Shown one piece after another: positions 25,468 to 35,509 of a stretch of 64,000 nucleotides of DNA. Position numbers and translations under genes: made by a program. The stretch's first letter is position 1, and each line of letters begins with the position of its first letter. Origin of the DNA: Mangrovimonas xylaniphaga (GTDB lineage: Bacteria; Bacteroidota; Bacteroidia; Flavobacteriales; Flavobacteriaceae); NCBI RefSeq assembly GCF_001280435.1, contig NZ_LBIP01000021.1:114142-178141 (forward strand), given 5' to 3'. The notes below the pieces were generated by a model. That model saw only the letters and a program-made list of their open reading frames with translations, was not told where the DNA came from and ran no database searches.

Positions 25468-26772
25468 ATGAAAAAAATAAGTCTCATACTCTTGCTCCTT
25501 TTTGTGGCTGTTGGATATTCTCAAACTCAGTCAGCAGATACATTGCAAACTGAACCCTCATCAGCTTATAAGAAAAGGGTGTTGGAAACCACCGAAGTTG
25601 ATTTTTTGATGAGTTATTATGCTCAGGATGGGAAACATGCGGCTGTTTCCGGAGGAATTGGGGATGAAAAATTAACGGATATTACACCAACGTTTGTGGT
25701 GGCCATTCCGTTGAACAGTGACGATGTATTGACCGTGGACGCCGGAATTTCTGCGTACACTTCGGCATCTTCTAGTAACATCAATCCGTTCGATTCTAAT
25801 AAACCTGCCAGTCCGTTTTCGGATTCTTCAGGAGCTTCAAGATCTGATACATGGGTGAACGGAAATTTTAGTTATGCACATTCTTCCGACGATAGAAATA
25901 AAATAGTAGGCGCTAATTTAAGTGTGGCTTCGGAGTTCGACTATTTCTCTATTGGTTTTGGAGGAAATTATACGCGTTTGTTCAATGAAAAAAACACCGA
26001 AGTAGGCGTGAAGGCCAATGTGTTTTTGGATACTTGGAATCCTCAATATCCTATTGAATTGCGAGGAGGGTTTTCTCATCCTGGTATTGTTGGGCCAGGA
26101 ACGTATGATCCTATTAAATATGAAAAGTTCAATGACCTTGGTAGGAATTCTTATAGTTTGTCTTTAAGTTTTTCGCAAATCCTCACTAAAAATCTGCAAG
26201 CTTCCGTTTTTATGGATATTGTGCTGCAACAGGGACTGCTTTCTACACCGCACCAACGTGTTTATTTTGCAGATCAGCCTGATTTCTTCATTGATGATTT
26301 TCAGTTGGCCGATGATGTTGAACGCTTGCCTGATAGTAGATTCAAAATTCCTATTGGCGGAAGATTGAATTATTTCTTTAATGAGAAATTGACCTTGAGA
26401 ACCTATTACCGTTTTTATTCGGATGATTGGGGAATTACTTCACATACAGCCAGTGTTGAACTACCTTACAAGATTGGCGATAAATTCACGTTGTATCCAA
26501 TTTACAGGTATTATACCCAAACCGCGGCAGATTATTTCGCGCCTTATGAAGAACATTTGTCAACCGAAGAGTTTTATACTTCAGACTATGACCTTTCAAA
26601 ATTCAACAGTAACCAGTTTGGCGTTGGGTTCAACTATACCGATATTTTCACCTCTTTCCACATTTGGAAAGCAGGACTAAAAAGTATCGATTTTAGGTAT
26701 GGATACTACAAGCGAAGTGATGGACTTTCGGCCAATATTTTCTCTACTGGATTTAAGTTTTTGATTGATTAG
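25468..26772 (+). CDS. DUF3570 outer-membrane beta-barrel protein
   Basis: A 434-residue protein with a signal peptide (ISLILLLLFVAVGYSQ, cleavage about residue 18) and many amphipathic strands typical of an outer-membrane barrel, ending in FSTGFKFLID. It matches the DUF3570 family in order and content: DFLMSYYAQDGKHAAVSGGIGDEKLTD near 45-71, and a Ser/Asn-rich loop near 100-130. That loop contains DSSGAS (residues 119-124), which resembles the target motif of ApbE flavin transferases (see findings). It is the last gene of the thioredoxin-ApbE-DUF4266-DUF3570 cassette. Function unknown. Confidence 0.88.
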   Translation: MKKISLILLLLFVAVGYSQTQSADTLQTEPSSAYKKRVLETTEVDFLMSYYAQDGKHAAVSGGIGDEKLTDITPTFVVAIPLNSDDVLTVDAGISAYTSASSSNINPFDSNKPASPFSDSSGASRSDTWVNGNFSYAHSSDDRNKIVGANLSVASEFDYFSIGFGGNYTRLFNEKNTEVGVKANVFLDTWNPQYPIELRGGFSHPGIVGPGTYDPIKYEKFNDLGRNSYSLSLSFSQILTKNLQASVFMDIVLQQGLLSTPHQRVYFADQPDFFIDDFQLADDVERLPDSRFKIPIGGRLNYFFNEKLTLRTYYRFYSDDWGITSHTASVELPYKIGDKFTLYPIYRYYTQTAADYFAPYEEHLSTEEFYTSDYDLSKFNSNQFGVGFNYTDIFTSFHIWKAGLKSIDFRYGYYKRSDGLSANIFSTGFKFLID

Positions 26773-26806
26773 AAATAAGTATCTTTAGGTTTTATCAAAG
26801 CTCAAA

Positions 26807-27529
26807 TTGATACTACAAAAGACTTTTAACAATAGCCTTATTGCCCTGTTTTTGGTATTAGGAAATACTGTTCTGGCCAAGGAATGGTCTTGTATTAAAG
26901 ATTATGAAAAGTCAATGGGAACAGATTCTTTAGCTCCTTCCGATTGGTTGACAGCCGATAGGCGCCACAACACCATAACTTGGCAACGAGCGAATGCATT
27001 CAACTTGAAACATAATCTATCAAAAGAGTATAAAACCATTCGTGAACGGACAGACTTTTATAAATGGTTATATGAGGCTTTAGATGCAAAGGGACATGAA
27101 GTGGTCTGGCCGAAAATGGCACATTTTATTTCTAATAAATTACGATTGACTAGGGCGTTTCCTTATAAAATATTCATGAAAAAGAATATCAAGAAATATG
27201 CCTACTTGGGTAGCGAAGCTGCCTTTGACGGTGCATTTGAAACTTTAGGGAAACTCTATTTTTCAGAAGATATATGTAAAGGAAAGGAGGCACTTGTTTG
27301 GGATGAACAAATTCTATATCAAGAACAATATGTGTGGTTGGTGGAAATCTATGAAAATGTAGATTCGTCTACTTTAAAAACCATAGAGAATATGGCCAAA
27401 GGAAAGGGGTTTTATGCTATGGTTGTACCTAGGCAAATCCGATTTAAAGGAGATATTTTGTTGGAAGAAAAACGCTACGAATATGCCTTACATACACTAA
27501 GAGAATATTGCAAAGTGTATTATCCATAA
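26807..27529 (+). CDS. Secreted hypothetical protein
   Basis: A 240-residue protein that I do not recognise as a characterised family. The TTG start is preferred because it yields a credible signal peptide (SLIALFLVLGNTVLA, cleavage about residue 24), an in-frame stop lies just upstream, and the next Met would remove that signal. The mature part is basic and helical, with many aromatic residues and no CxxC, HExxH or similar motif. It lies 34 bases after the DUF3570 stop and 72 bases before guaB, and could be a tail of the cassette or independent. Confidence 0.7.
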   Translation: MILQKTFNNSLIALFLVLGNTVLAKEWSCIKDYEKSMGTDSLAPSDWLTADRRHNTITWQRANAFNLKHNLSKEYKTIRERTDFYKWLYEALDAKGHEVVWPKMAHFISNKLRLTRAFPYKIFMKKNIKKYAYLGSEAAFDGAFETLGKLYFSEDICKGKEALVWDEQILYQEQYVWLVEIYENVDSSTLKTIENMAKGKGFYAMVVPRQIRFKGDILLEEKRYEYALHTLREYCKVYYP

Positions 27530-27544
27530 TTTAACTTCATTTAA

Positions 27545-29074
<1,530 letters not shown>

Positions 29075-29090
29075 TAAGAGCAACCCAATA

Positions 29091-29127
29091 AACAAAAAGC
29101 GCGATGGATTCCATCGCGCTTTTTGTT
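29091..29127. terminator. Bidirectional terminator after guaB
   Basis: A perfect 17-base inverted repeat, core GCGCGATGG / CCATCGCGC with flanking A and T runs and a 3-base loop, lies between the convergent guaB and ndh genes. Confidence 0.92.
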
Positions 29128-29149
29128 TTATATTGCATAGTTCACAGAA

Positions 29150-30406
29150 CTATTTTTTTGGTTTGATAATCATTCGGAAGGATTGGTCTTTGTTGATGTA
29201 ATATCCAATCCAATCGTAAAGGGCACGCATTCTGTTTCTAAAGTTTACCAAAGACATGATGTGCACGAAAATCCATATACACCAAGCCAAAAATCCTTTA
29301 AAGAAAAACTTTTGGTCAGGGCCATCGGTAACGGCTTTGTTGCGTCCAATAATGGCCATTGAGCCCAGATCTTTATAAGTGAAAGGTTTCCATTCGCTAG
29401 TTGAACATAAATTTTTGCCTAGGTTTTTTGCTTGTTGAATGGCTGTTTGGGCCAATTGCGGATGTCCTTTTGGATAGTTGGGATCTCCTAAAACCAAAGC
29501 AGAATCGCCGATCGCATAGATATTGTCATAACCATCCACCAAATTAAAAGCATTGGTTTTTAAACGTCTTCCAGAACCATAATTTTCTGAGGTAAATCCT
29601 TCAAAGGTTTTAGCTGAAATCCCTGCGGCCCATATTAGGTTTCGACTATGTATTTCAGTGCCGTCCGATAAGGAAACGATGTCATCCTTAAAGTCCTTTA
29701 CTAAAGTATTCAGTTTGATAGTTACGCCAAGTTCTTCTAGCTTTTTATAGGTGTATTTTTGGGTCTTTTCAGACATCACGGCCAATACGGCATCTTGTCC
29801 GTCAATTAGATAAATTTCACCTAAATCGTCCATACTCAATTCTGGATAATCCTTTGTAAGGATGTGTGCGCGCATTTCAGCAAAAATTCCGGAAAGTTCC
29901 ACTCCAGTAGGGCCTGCACCTGCGATGACAAAGGATAGCAATTTTTTTCGGTCTTCTCTTTTTTCAAGACGTGTGGCGCGTTCCAATCGGGTGAAGATCA
30001 CATTTCGCAAGGCTAAGGCGTCGCTAATGGTTTTCATTGGCAAACTGTATTCTTCAATGTTTTTATTGCCAAAGAAATTGGTTTCGGCTCCAGTGGCCAT
30101 CACTAAAATATCGTAGTAAAGCTCACCGTTGCTAACAATTATTTTGTTTTCCTGCGGGACAACTTTTTCCAAGGAACCCAATCTAAACTTAACGTTTGGT
30201 TTTGAGCGCAATATTTTCCTGAAAGGATAACTAATAGCTGAAGGTTCCATAAACCCAGCAGCAACTTGATAGAGTAACGGTGGAAAGAAATTGTAATTGT
30301 TGGTGTCTACCAAAATTACATTATAGTTGGAGTTGCCAAGTTGGTTGATAAGTTCTAAACCAGCAAAGCCACCTCCAACAATGATGACGGTTTTTTTATT
30401 GGACAT
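29150..30406 (-). CDS. ndh: Type II NADH:quinone dehydrogenase (NDH-2)
   Basis: A 418-residue FAD-dependent NADH dehydrogenase that passes electrons to quinone without pumping protons. The FAD fold is at the start (IIVGGGFAGLELINQLG, residues about 7-23), the NAD fold at about 160-200 (FVIAGAGPTGVELSGIFAEM), and FAD-contacting YAIGDSALV at about 297-305. The AQTAIQQAKNLGKNL segment is the family's quinone-side motif. The C-terminus has an amphipathic and hydrophobic stretch (GFLAWCIWIFVHIMSLVNFRNRM) for membrane association. A TATCTTTG -7 box lies 29 bases upstream. Confidence 0.93.
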   Translation of the reverse strand: MSNKKTVIIVGGGFAGLELINQLGNSNYNVILVDTNNYNFFPPLLYQVAAGFMEPSAISYPFRKILRSKPNVKFRLGSLEKVVPQENKIIVSNGELYYDILVMATGAETNFFGNKNIEEYSLPMKTISDALALRNVIFTRLERATRLEKREDRKKLLSFVIAGAGPTGVELSGIFAEMRAHILTKDYPELSMDDLGEIYLIDGQDAVLAVMSEKTQKYTYKKLEELGVTIKLNTLVKDFKDDIVSLSDGTEIHSRNLIWAAGISAKTFEGFTSENYGSGRRLKTNAFNLVDGYDNIYAIGDSALVLGDPNYPKGHPQLAQTAIQQAKNLGKNLCSTSEWKPFTYKDLGSMAIIGRNKAVTDGPDQKFFFKGFLAWCIWIFVHIMSLVNFRNRMRALYDWIGYYINKDQSFRMIIKPKK

Positions 30407-30434
30407 GATGTAATGGATGATCTGAATGTACCTA

Positions 30435-30442
30435 CAAAGATA
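30435..30442 (-). promoter_or_regulatory. -7 promoter element of ndh
   Basis: On the minus strand this reads TATCTTTG, a full match to TAnnTTTG, 28 bases before the ndh start. Confidence 0.45.
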
Positions 30443-30570
30443 TTGGCTACGGCCAAACTACAGAAGATTTGATAACATAAAAATAACATTGAAAAGCTCT
30501 TTTTTCAAAATGCAAATATTTTATGGTTTAAGGTGCGTATAGTAAGCTGTTTTGCTGAAAAAGTTGCGAT

Positions 30571-30912
30571 TTATGGATCCTTTAGAATGTGTTTCAATCC
30601 TAATAGCAAATTGTGTTCCAAGGTGTCAATATGGCCATCGACCATGAAAAGTTCTTTGATTTCTGTTATTAAGGTTTCCAGCTCTTCTGGATTGTAATTA
30701 AGGGAAGAAAGTGAGGATCTAATTTTCTGAATACTTTGATAGTCGTTGTCCTTGTCAAATTCACGATGGATCTGCTGAAGGTCTAAATCCTTTATTTTTG
30801 ATTTTATGTATGCTTTTTCAGCTTTGGATTCGTTGAAATCGGCATGGGAACAAAAAATCATGATGTATGCCTTTAATTCGTCTTTGGTCCAATTGGTAAC
30901 AAAATCATTCAT
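30571..30912 (-). CDS. Small helical hypothetical protein, TerB-like in pattern
   Basis: A 113-residue cytoplasmic protein with no signal or membrane segment. It is all-helical with acidic turns (FCSHADFNESKAEKAYI, and ELFMVDGHIDTLEHNLLLGL), a spacing that recalls the TerB/DjlA N-terminal fold, in which such acidic turns can hold metal. The resemblance is by eye and weak. It is separated from ndh by about 160 bases. Function unknown. Confidence 0.65.
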   Translation of the reverse strand: MNDFVTNWTKDELKAYIMIFCSHADFNESKAEKAYIKSKIKDLDLQQIHREFDKDNDYQSIQKIRSSLSSLNYNPEELETLITEIKELFMVDGHIDTLEHNLLLGLKHILKDP

Positions 30913-30999
30913 GAAGTTTCAATTTTGTGGTTCGGGAGTGAATACGTATGTCTTTTAAAATTACGGAATTAAATTGTATAAATGAATTTTGGGAATTAA

Positions 31000-31032
31000 A
31001 AAAGCCCCATACTTAATGCATAGGGCTTTTAA
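31000..31032 (-). terminator. Terminator after the secreted lipoprotein gene
   Basis: An imperfect stem built on AAAAGCCC and GGGCTTTT, with a short central mismatch, lies 22 bases after the minus-strand stop and is followed by a T-run. Confidence 0.65.
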
Positions 31033-31053
31033 AGGTTTAGTTTGTGCTAATGT

Positions 31054-31989
31054 TTATTCGGCACAATCAAATTTTATGTTGGAAACATCACCTTTTTTGG
31101 AATCTCCATTCACTTTAAAGTCGGTGAAAATATTGGCAAAATTAGCATTGTTCTGCTCGCAATCGGCATAGAATTTAATGGCGAATGTAGTTTCTGAACA
31201 GGCCTCTAAATCGCCCACCCACGTTAGAACCGTTGGGGATCCTTGGCCATTTCCAGGATTAACCGAATATTCTTTGCCATCCATTGGTTCAAAACTTGTA
31301 ATGTGAGGACAAGTAAATTGAACAACTGCATTTTCCATAGCCTCAACGTTGGAATAGGTAAATATGTAACTGTTCTCGTTTGTAGCTTCATAGCTAAAAC
31401 TTTCCTCGCAAGGACAGATGCCTATTAAAGAATAAGTTATTGGGTTATTAAGTGCTGTATCATTTTCTAAAACATTCTGGTGGATTTTAAATGATATTAC
31501 ATCACAAGCTTCCCATTCCAAAGGCAAATCGTAGATCCAAGTAACCATTTCACCACTAGATACATTATTGTCTTCAACTAAAACCAAATCTTCACTATCT
31601 GTAATAGCTATTTTTGCTTTGGAATTATTATTACCAGTGGTCTCATATAATACATTTACTATAAACTGTGTTTCTGTATTATAGGCTTCATAGCTAATTA
31701 TTTGTGAATTTTGACTATTTCCGGAGGCATCGGAATCAGAATCTGCCATTACAAAGTAATTGCCGCTACCGGCAACAATACAAGTAGTTTCGCAGTCTAC
31801 GTAGGCTTCACGCATGGCAGAAGTGCTCATGGTGGTGTTCTTAACAGGACTTAGCTTTTCTAGGCTTAAGGATTGTGTGTTTTCAGGGATTTGGTTGTCC
31901 TGTAATTCTTCAGATTGGCAGGAAAACATTAGGATAGAAACCAACATACAGTACCCTAAGAACTGGTTGATTTTGGGCATGTTTTTCAT
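31054..31989 (-). CDS. Hypothetical exported lipoprotein
   Basis: A 311-residue lipoprotein with a clear lipobox (SILMFSC, lipidated Cys about residue 24) followed by Gln-Ser. The mature part is acidic and rich in beta-prone sequence, Asn and Thr, with several cysteines (DCETTCIV near 88, CPCEE near 194, and CPH). No enzyme motif is recognised. It resembles surface-exposed or periplasmic lipoproteins common in flavobacteria, possibly two Ig-like lobes. No PUL or T9SS gene adjoins it. Confidence 0.75.
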   Translation of the reverse strand: MKNMPKINQFLGYCMLVSILMFSCQSEELQDNQIPENTQSLSLEKLSPVKNTTMSTSAMREAYVDCETTCIVAGSGNYFVMADSDSDASGNSQNSQIISYEAYNTETQFIVNVLYETTGNNNSKAKIAITDSEDLVLVEDNNVSSGEMVTWIYDLPLEWEACDVISFKIHQNVLENDTALNNPITYSLIGICPCEESFSYEATNENSYIFTYSNVEAMENAVVQFTCPHITSFEPMDGKEYSVNPGNGQGSPTVLTWVGDLEACSETTFAIKFYADCEQNNANFANIFTDFKVNGDSKKGDVSNIKFDCAE

Positions 31990-32196
31990 GATTTATTTAG
32001 TTAAGGTTACTAGTAAACACTATTGTTTGCTAGGATTTTACAGACAAATGAATTGAATTTTGAAATTCTGAAGATTTAAATTTGGTGAAATACTGAAAAA
32101 GTAGAGGAATAACAAGTTGACTCAAAAATCATCGACGAAATGCATTTCTTACAATAGTAGGAAAAAAGTAAAATACTGGTTTATGGAATAAACCAG

Positions 32197-32571
32197 TTAG
32201 TTATTCCAATGATTTAGGTTTTCTTTTAAGGTGTTTGATTTGGAAAGGTAATGAGCTGCCCAAAATGAAATCCAAATGGTATAAATCAAAAACACGGAAA
32301 TTCCAGTCTCTAAATTTTGGGTGGCTAATAGTAAACTTAAAATTAATCCCAGACCAAAATTGAGGAGCACCGCATTTTTAATACGCATGTTGAAAATACC
32401 GGTCAAAAAATTCCATCTTGTAAGTTCATTGGTAATAACCGGTTGTTGTGGATTGGAAAAATCTATGGAGACTTGTTGGGAAGGTTCCATTTTTACAATC
32501 AATTGATTATCCTGACGGAGGTAATCGTAGTCGAATTTCCTTAAGAAATCCTCGGTATGTTGCAGTTTCAT
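32197..32571 (-). CDS. Hypothetical small membrane protein
   Basis: A 124-residue protein; I use the internal Met giving MKLQHTEDFLRKFDYDYL, since the upstream residues look like untranslated leader. The N-terminal half is soluble; the C-terminal half has two hydrophobic helices (AVLLNFGLGLILSLLLA and GISVFLIYTIWISFWAAHYL), so it sits in the inner membrane. No family is recognised. It stands alone, between two genes on the same strand with gaps of about 120-200 bases. Confidence 0.6.
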   Translation of the reverse strand: MKLQHTEDFLRKFDYDYLRQDNQLIVKMEPSQQVSIDFSNPQQPVITNELTRWNFLTGIFNMRIKNAVLLNFGLGLILSLLLATQNLETGISVFLIYTIWISFWAAHYLSKSNTLKENLNHWNN

Positions 32572-32725
32572 ATAGTTTGTCGTTAATCGGTATTTGGCTG
32601 CTAGAATGGCTAACAGCCTCATGTTGGTTAACTTGAACTGTAAATTTACTACTAAAAGCTAGGAAGCTTTCAAATTCAATGTTAAGAGAATGTAAAGTTT
32701 TGCTTTAAAATGAAATTCCTCATAC

Positions 32726-34603
32726 CTATTCAACCTTTGATGTTGAGTCTTCTGATGTATAATTCAACAACAAGTCTATAGTACCAGCCGTAACTGAGTG
32801 GTAATTGCCACGTGTCTCCTTGTAGATGGATAAAGCTTCCTCAACTTTGTCAGCTTTTTTATAGGCTTTAAACAAGGTTTCTACATACCATCTACGACCT
32901 ACCTGGGTTAAAAAGGAGGCAATATTTTTATCGACATCATTACCTATGTAATCGTGAATGATGGACTGTTCAAACCAAACCATGGCAATATGGGAGTTGC
33001 CAGAATTGGTAAAGTCAAAGGCGTTGTCTAAAAGTGCCATTTGTTCTGGCGTGATGGTTTCTGGGAAATTGCGAATAAAATGTACCCATTCCTGCGTGGT
33101 CCAATGGTTGGTCAAGGCAGTATCTACTTCATTCAATTTTAGAAATTGTTCCAAGAAGCGTTCTGCAATATCAAATTTATCTGAAGTAATTACAACGGCA
33201 TTTGAAGGAATTCCAGGCTTATAAATCCATTCTTCGGTATTAAACTTGATGTTGTTTGGTTCTAGGAGCTGTGTGTTAAGGTAGTTTACAAAATCTTCTG
33301 TTGTAAGGGTTGTAAAGGCATTGGTTGTAAAATAACTCTTTAAAAACACATCAAACTTATCGCGCCCAGCAGTTTCTTCCAAAGTTCTTAAAAATAGGTA
33401 GCCTTTATCGTAGGCAATACTGTTCATGCCATCGTCTGGATTCTCGTTTTTTAAGTTCAATTTTAATTGTGTGCTTTCTGGAGTGTCTTTTAAATCTTCA
33501 ATTTCATCCTCTAAATCCTGACGTCCAATCAAAGCTAACATATCAGCTCGTTCCTTTCCATAAAGGGCTTCCATAATCCTGATTTCAAAATATACTGTAA
33601 AGCCTTCATTCAGCCAGAAGTCATTCCAAGTGGAGTTGGTTACCAAATTCCCAGACCAAGAATGCGCCAATTCATGGGCGATTACAGAAGTTAAACTTTT
33701 GTCACCTGCAATTAGGGTAGGCGTAGCAAAGGTAAGGCGTGGGTTTTCCATACCTCCAAAAGGGAAACTAGGCGGTAATACAATGACGTCGAATTGTTCC
33801 CAGGCATAAGTACCATAAAGAGCTTCGGCAGCTTTGAGCATGTTGTCCATTTCGGAAAATTCATTTTGAACCTTGTCAATCATGGAGGTTTCGGCATATA
33901 CACCTGTACGGTTGCTAATGGCTCTGTATTCTAAATTTCCAACGGAAAGTGCTATCAAGTAAGGAGAGATTGGTTGTTTCATTTGAAAATGATAGAATCC
34001 CACTGGATTTTTTTCTTTAGGATTTTCGGCACTCATCACCGCCATGAGCTCAGTAGGAACTTTTACCGTAGCGTTGTAAGTGATGCGTATTTGCGGACTA
34101 TCTTGAATTGGAATCCAAGTACGGGTTAAAATAGCCTGACCTTGTGTGAACAGGAACGGGTGGGTTTTGTCGGCTGTCTGTTGTGGATCCAACCATTGCA
34201 GTGCTTCGGTCTGTTCTGTGGTTTCATAGAACACTTTGATAGTTTTCGTATCGTTCTTAATATCGATATAAAGAGCTTGCCCCAGAAATTCATCAAAATC
34301 GCCCAAACGGAATGAAGTTTCTTTACCATCAGCTTTCACACTTTTAATATCCAAAAACTTACTGTCCAAAACAATTTCAGACGCATTGTTATTGGTAATG
34401 TCATATGTAGCTGATCCTTTTATAGTTTGAGAATCAAAATCAACTTCAATGTCTAAATCTAAATGGTTGATGTAAGCCTTGTTGGGGATGGCAAAGGAAT
34501 GTGGCTCTTCTACAAAAGTTTTAATTTCGACAGGTTCTTTTTCGCTAGCACAGTTAAAGCATGACAAAGCTATGGCAAATAGAAGAATAAGGGGATATTT
34601 CAT
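32726..34603 (-). CDS. M1 family aminopeptidase lipoprotein
   Basis: A 625-residue zinc aminopeptidase. The start is the ATG giving MKYPLILLFAIALSCFNC, a lipoprotein signal with Cys near residues 15-18; a longer frame upstream would bury it. Landmarks: FGGMENPRLTF (exopeptidase GxMEN motif), HELAHSW with the zinc His pair and catalytic Glu, and NEGFTVYFE with the third ligand Glu 18 residues on. The C-terminal helical domain matches the leukotriene-A4-hydrolase/aminopeptidase-B subgroup. It would trim N-terminal residues from peptides in the periplasm or at the surface. It lies 10 bases after the 79-residue hypothetical gene. Confidence 0.93.
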   Translation of the reverse strand: MKYPLILLFAIALSCFNCASEKEPVEIKTFVEEPHSFAIPNKAYINHLDLDIEVDFDSQTIKGSATYDITNNNASEIVLDSKFLDIKSVKADGKETSFRLGDFDEFLGQALYIDIKNDTKTIKVFYETTEQTEALQWLDPQQTADKTHPFLFTQGQAILTRTWIPIQDSPQIRITYNATVKVPTELMAVMSAENPKEKNPVGFYHFQMKQPISPYLIALSVGNLEYRAISNRTGVYAETSMIDKVQNEFSEMDNMLKAAEALYGTYAWEQFDVIVLPPSFPFGGMENPRLTFATPTLIAGDKSLTSVIAHELAHSWSGNLVTNSTWNDFWLNEGFTVYFEIRIMEALYGKERADMLALIGRQDLEDEIEDLKDTPESTQLKLNLKNENPDDGMNSIAYDKGYLFLRTLEETAGRDKFDVFLKSYFTTNAFTTLTTEDFVNYLNTQLLEPNNIKFNTEEWIYKPGIPSNAVVITSDKFDIAERFLEQFLKLNEVDTALTNHWTTQEWVHFIRNFPETITPEQMALLDNAFDFTNSGNSHIAMVWFEQSIIHDYIGNDVDKNIASFLTQVGRRWYVETLFKAYKKADKVEEALSIYKETRGNYHSVTAGTIDLLLNYTSEDSTSKVE

Positions 34604-34613
34604 GTTTTGGTAA

Positions 34614-34853
34614 TTATTGATTTTGGTACACTTGGCCTCGGTGGGGTTTAAGTGCATCTCGTATAGGTTTCATCTGGGACTCGTCTACCACCAAAAAAGC
34701 GATGGAATGCATATCAGATAAGGTTTCAACACCCGTAATCTCGATATTCAGATTTTGCATGCGAATATACTCTTTTAAATGGATTTCATGGTGTTGGGCA
34801 GTCTTTAGGGCGGCTGGCCCACGGAAGTCCCAGATTAATTTTAATTTACGCAT
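34614..34853 (-). CDS. Small hypothetical protein
   Basis: A 79-residue cytoplasmic protein with no signal. The start overlaps the end of the SRPBCC gene by 8 bases, so the two are translationally coupled. The sequence has a compact alpha/beta pattern (KLKLIWDFRGPAALKTAQHHEIHLKEYI, then ITGVETLSDMHSIAFLVV), somewhat like a small ferredoxin-fold or DUF domain. No motif fixes a function. Because it is coupled to the SRPBCC protein and followed closely by the aminopeptidase, the three probably share a transcript. Confidence 0.7.
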   Translation of the reverse strand: MRKLKLIWDFRGPAALKTAQHHEIHLKEYIRMQNLNIEITGVETLSDMHSIAFLVVDESQMKPIRDALKPHRGQVYQNQ

Positions 34854-35301
34854 TGGCAACAGAAGTTCCTTTTTCTGCAAAGTTCTTAAAATCTACCATG
34901 TATTGCAACGATTGTTTCTTAAAAGCACTGGGCATAAATTTGGTCATTAATTTCATGGTAAAACTTAAGGGCACAAATTCGTTATCTGAGGTCCAAATGG
35001 TATGGCCTTCTTCGGTTTGATTAAAATAGTTTTCCTGTATGTTGTGCAAGCCGTGGGTGGTGTAGGTAGCATGCAATTCGTAAGGTAAATTGGCATGCGT
35101 AATGGTTTCAATAAGTTCCATCACCCGATTGCCCAATTTGTAAATCAACTTCATTTTGGAACCAAGTTCTCCTGGGGTGCCCGAAATATGTTCGGCAGCA
35201 ATAAGGCCTTTTTGCCAATGCTTCATATTCTCGGTGTTGTTGAATTTATGCAGAAATTCATTCAACGGTAAGGCCACGGTAATTTTTGTGGAGTACTTCA
35301 T
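34846..35301 (-). CDS. SRPBCC (START-like) family protein
   Basis: A 151-residue helix-grip protein; I use the internal Met giving MKYSTKITVALPLNEFLHKF. The pattern ENMKHWQKGLIAAEHISGTPGELGSKMKLIY and the long C-terminal helix (MKLMTKFMPSAFKKQSLQYMVDFKNFAEKG) fit the SRPBCC/polyketide-cyclase-like fold, which forms a hydrophobic cavity for lipids or small molecules. Ligand unknown. It is coupled by an 8-base overlap to the small hypothetical gene downstream. Confidence 0.8.
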   Translation of the reverse strand: MKYSTKITVALPLNEFLHKFNNTENMKHWQKGLIAAEHISGTPGELGSKMKLIYKLGNRVMELIETITHANLPYELHATYTTHGLHNIQENYFNQTEEGHTIWTSDNEFVPLSFTMKLMTKFMPSAFKKQSLQYMVDFKNFAEKGTSVANA

Positions 35302-35453
35302 TGTTAGCAATTTATTTAAGAATTAAATATACTATGATATTTTGAAAATCGATTTGTTTTTCTGGTTTTCACTTGAAAATGGAGAAATTTTAACAAGGGT
35401 AGGGAATGCATTTTTATACGAATAGCAGAATATGGTCGTTTCATAAAAGCAGC

Positions 35454-35483
35454 TTGCTAAATATGCTAAATATGTTATTTTTG
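35454..35483 (+). promoter_or_regulatory. Promoter of the parvulin gene cluster
   Basis: TTG at 35454-35456 and TATTTTTG at 35476-35483 are separated by exactly 19 bases, a textbook Bacteroidota promoter. The spacer is a direct repeat of TGCTAAATA. The start codon lies 26 bases downstream. Confidence 0.7.
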
Positions 35484-35509
35484 CTGCAATTGACCAATTG
35501 ATTTTAACT

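Noticed and set aside
32726..34657. Longer start for the M1 aminopeptidase
   Set aside because: The extra 18 residues would put the lipoprotein signal inside the protein; the internal ATG fits better.
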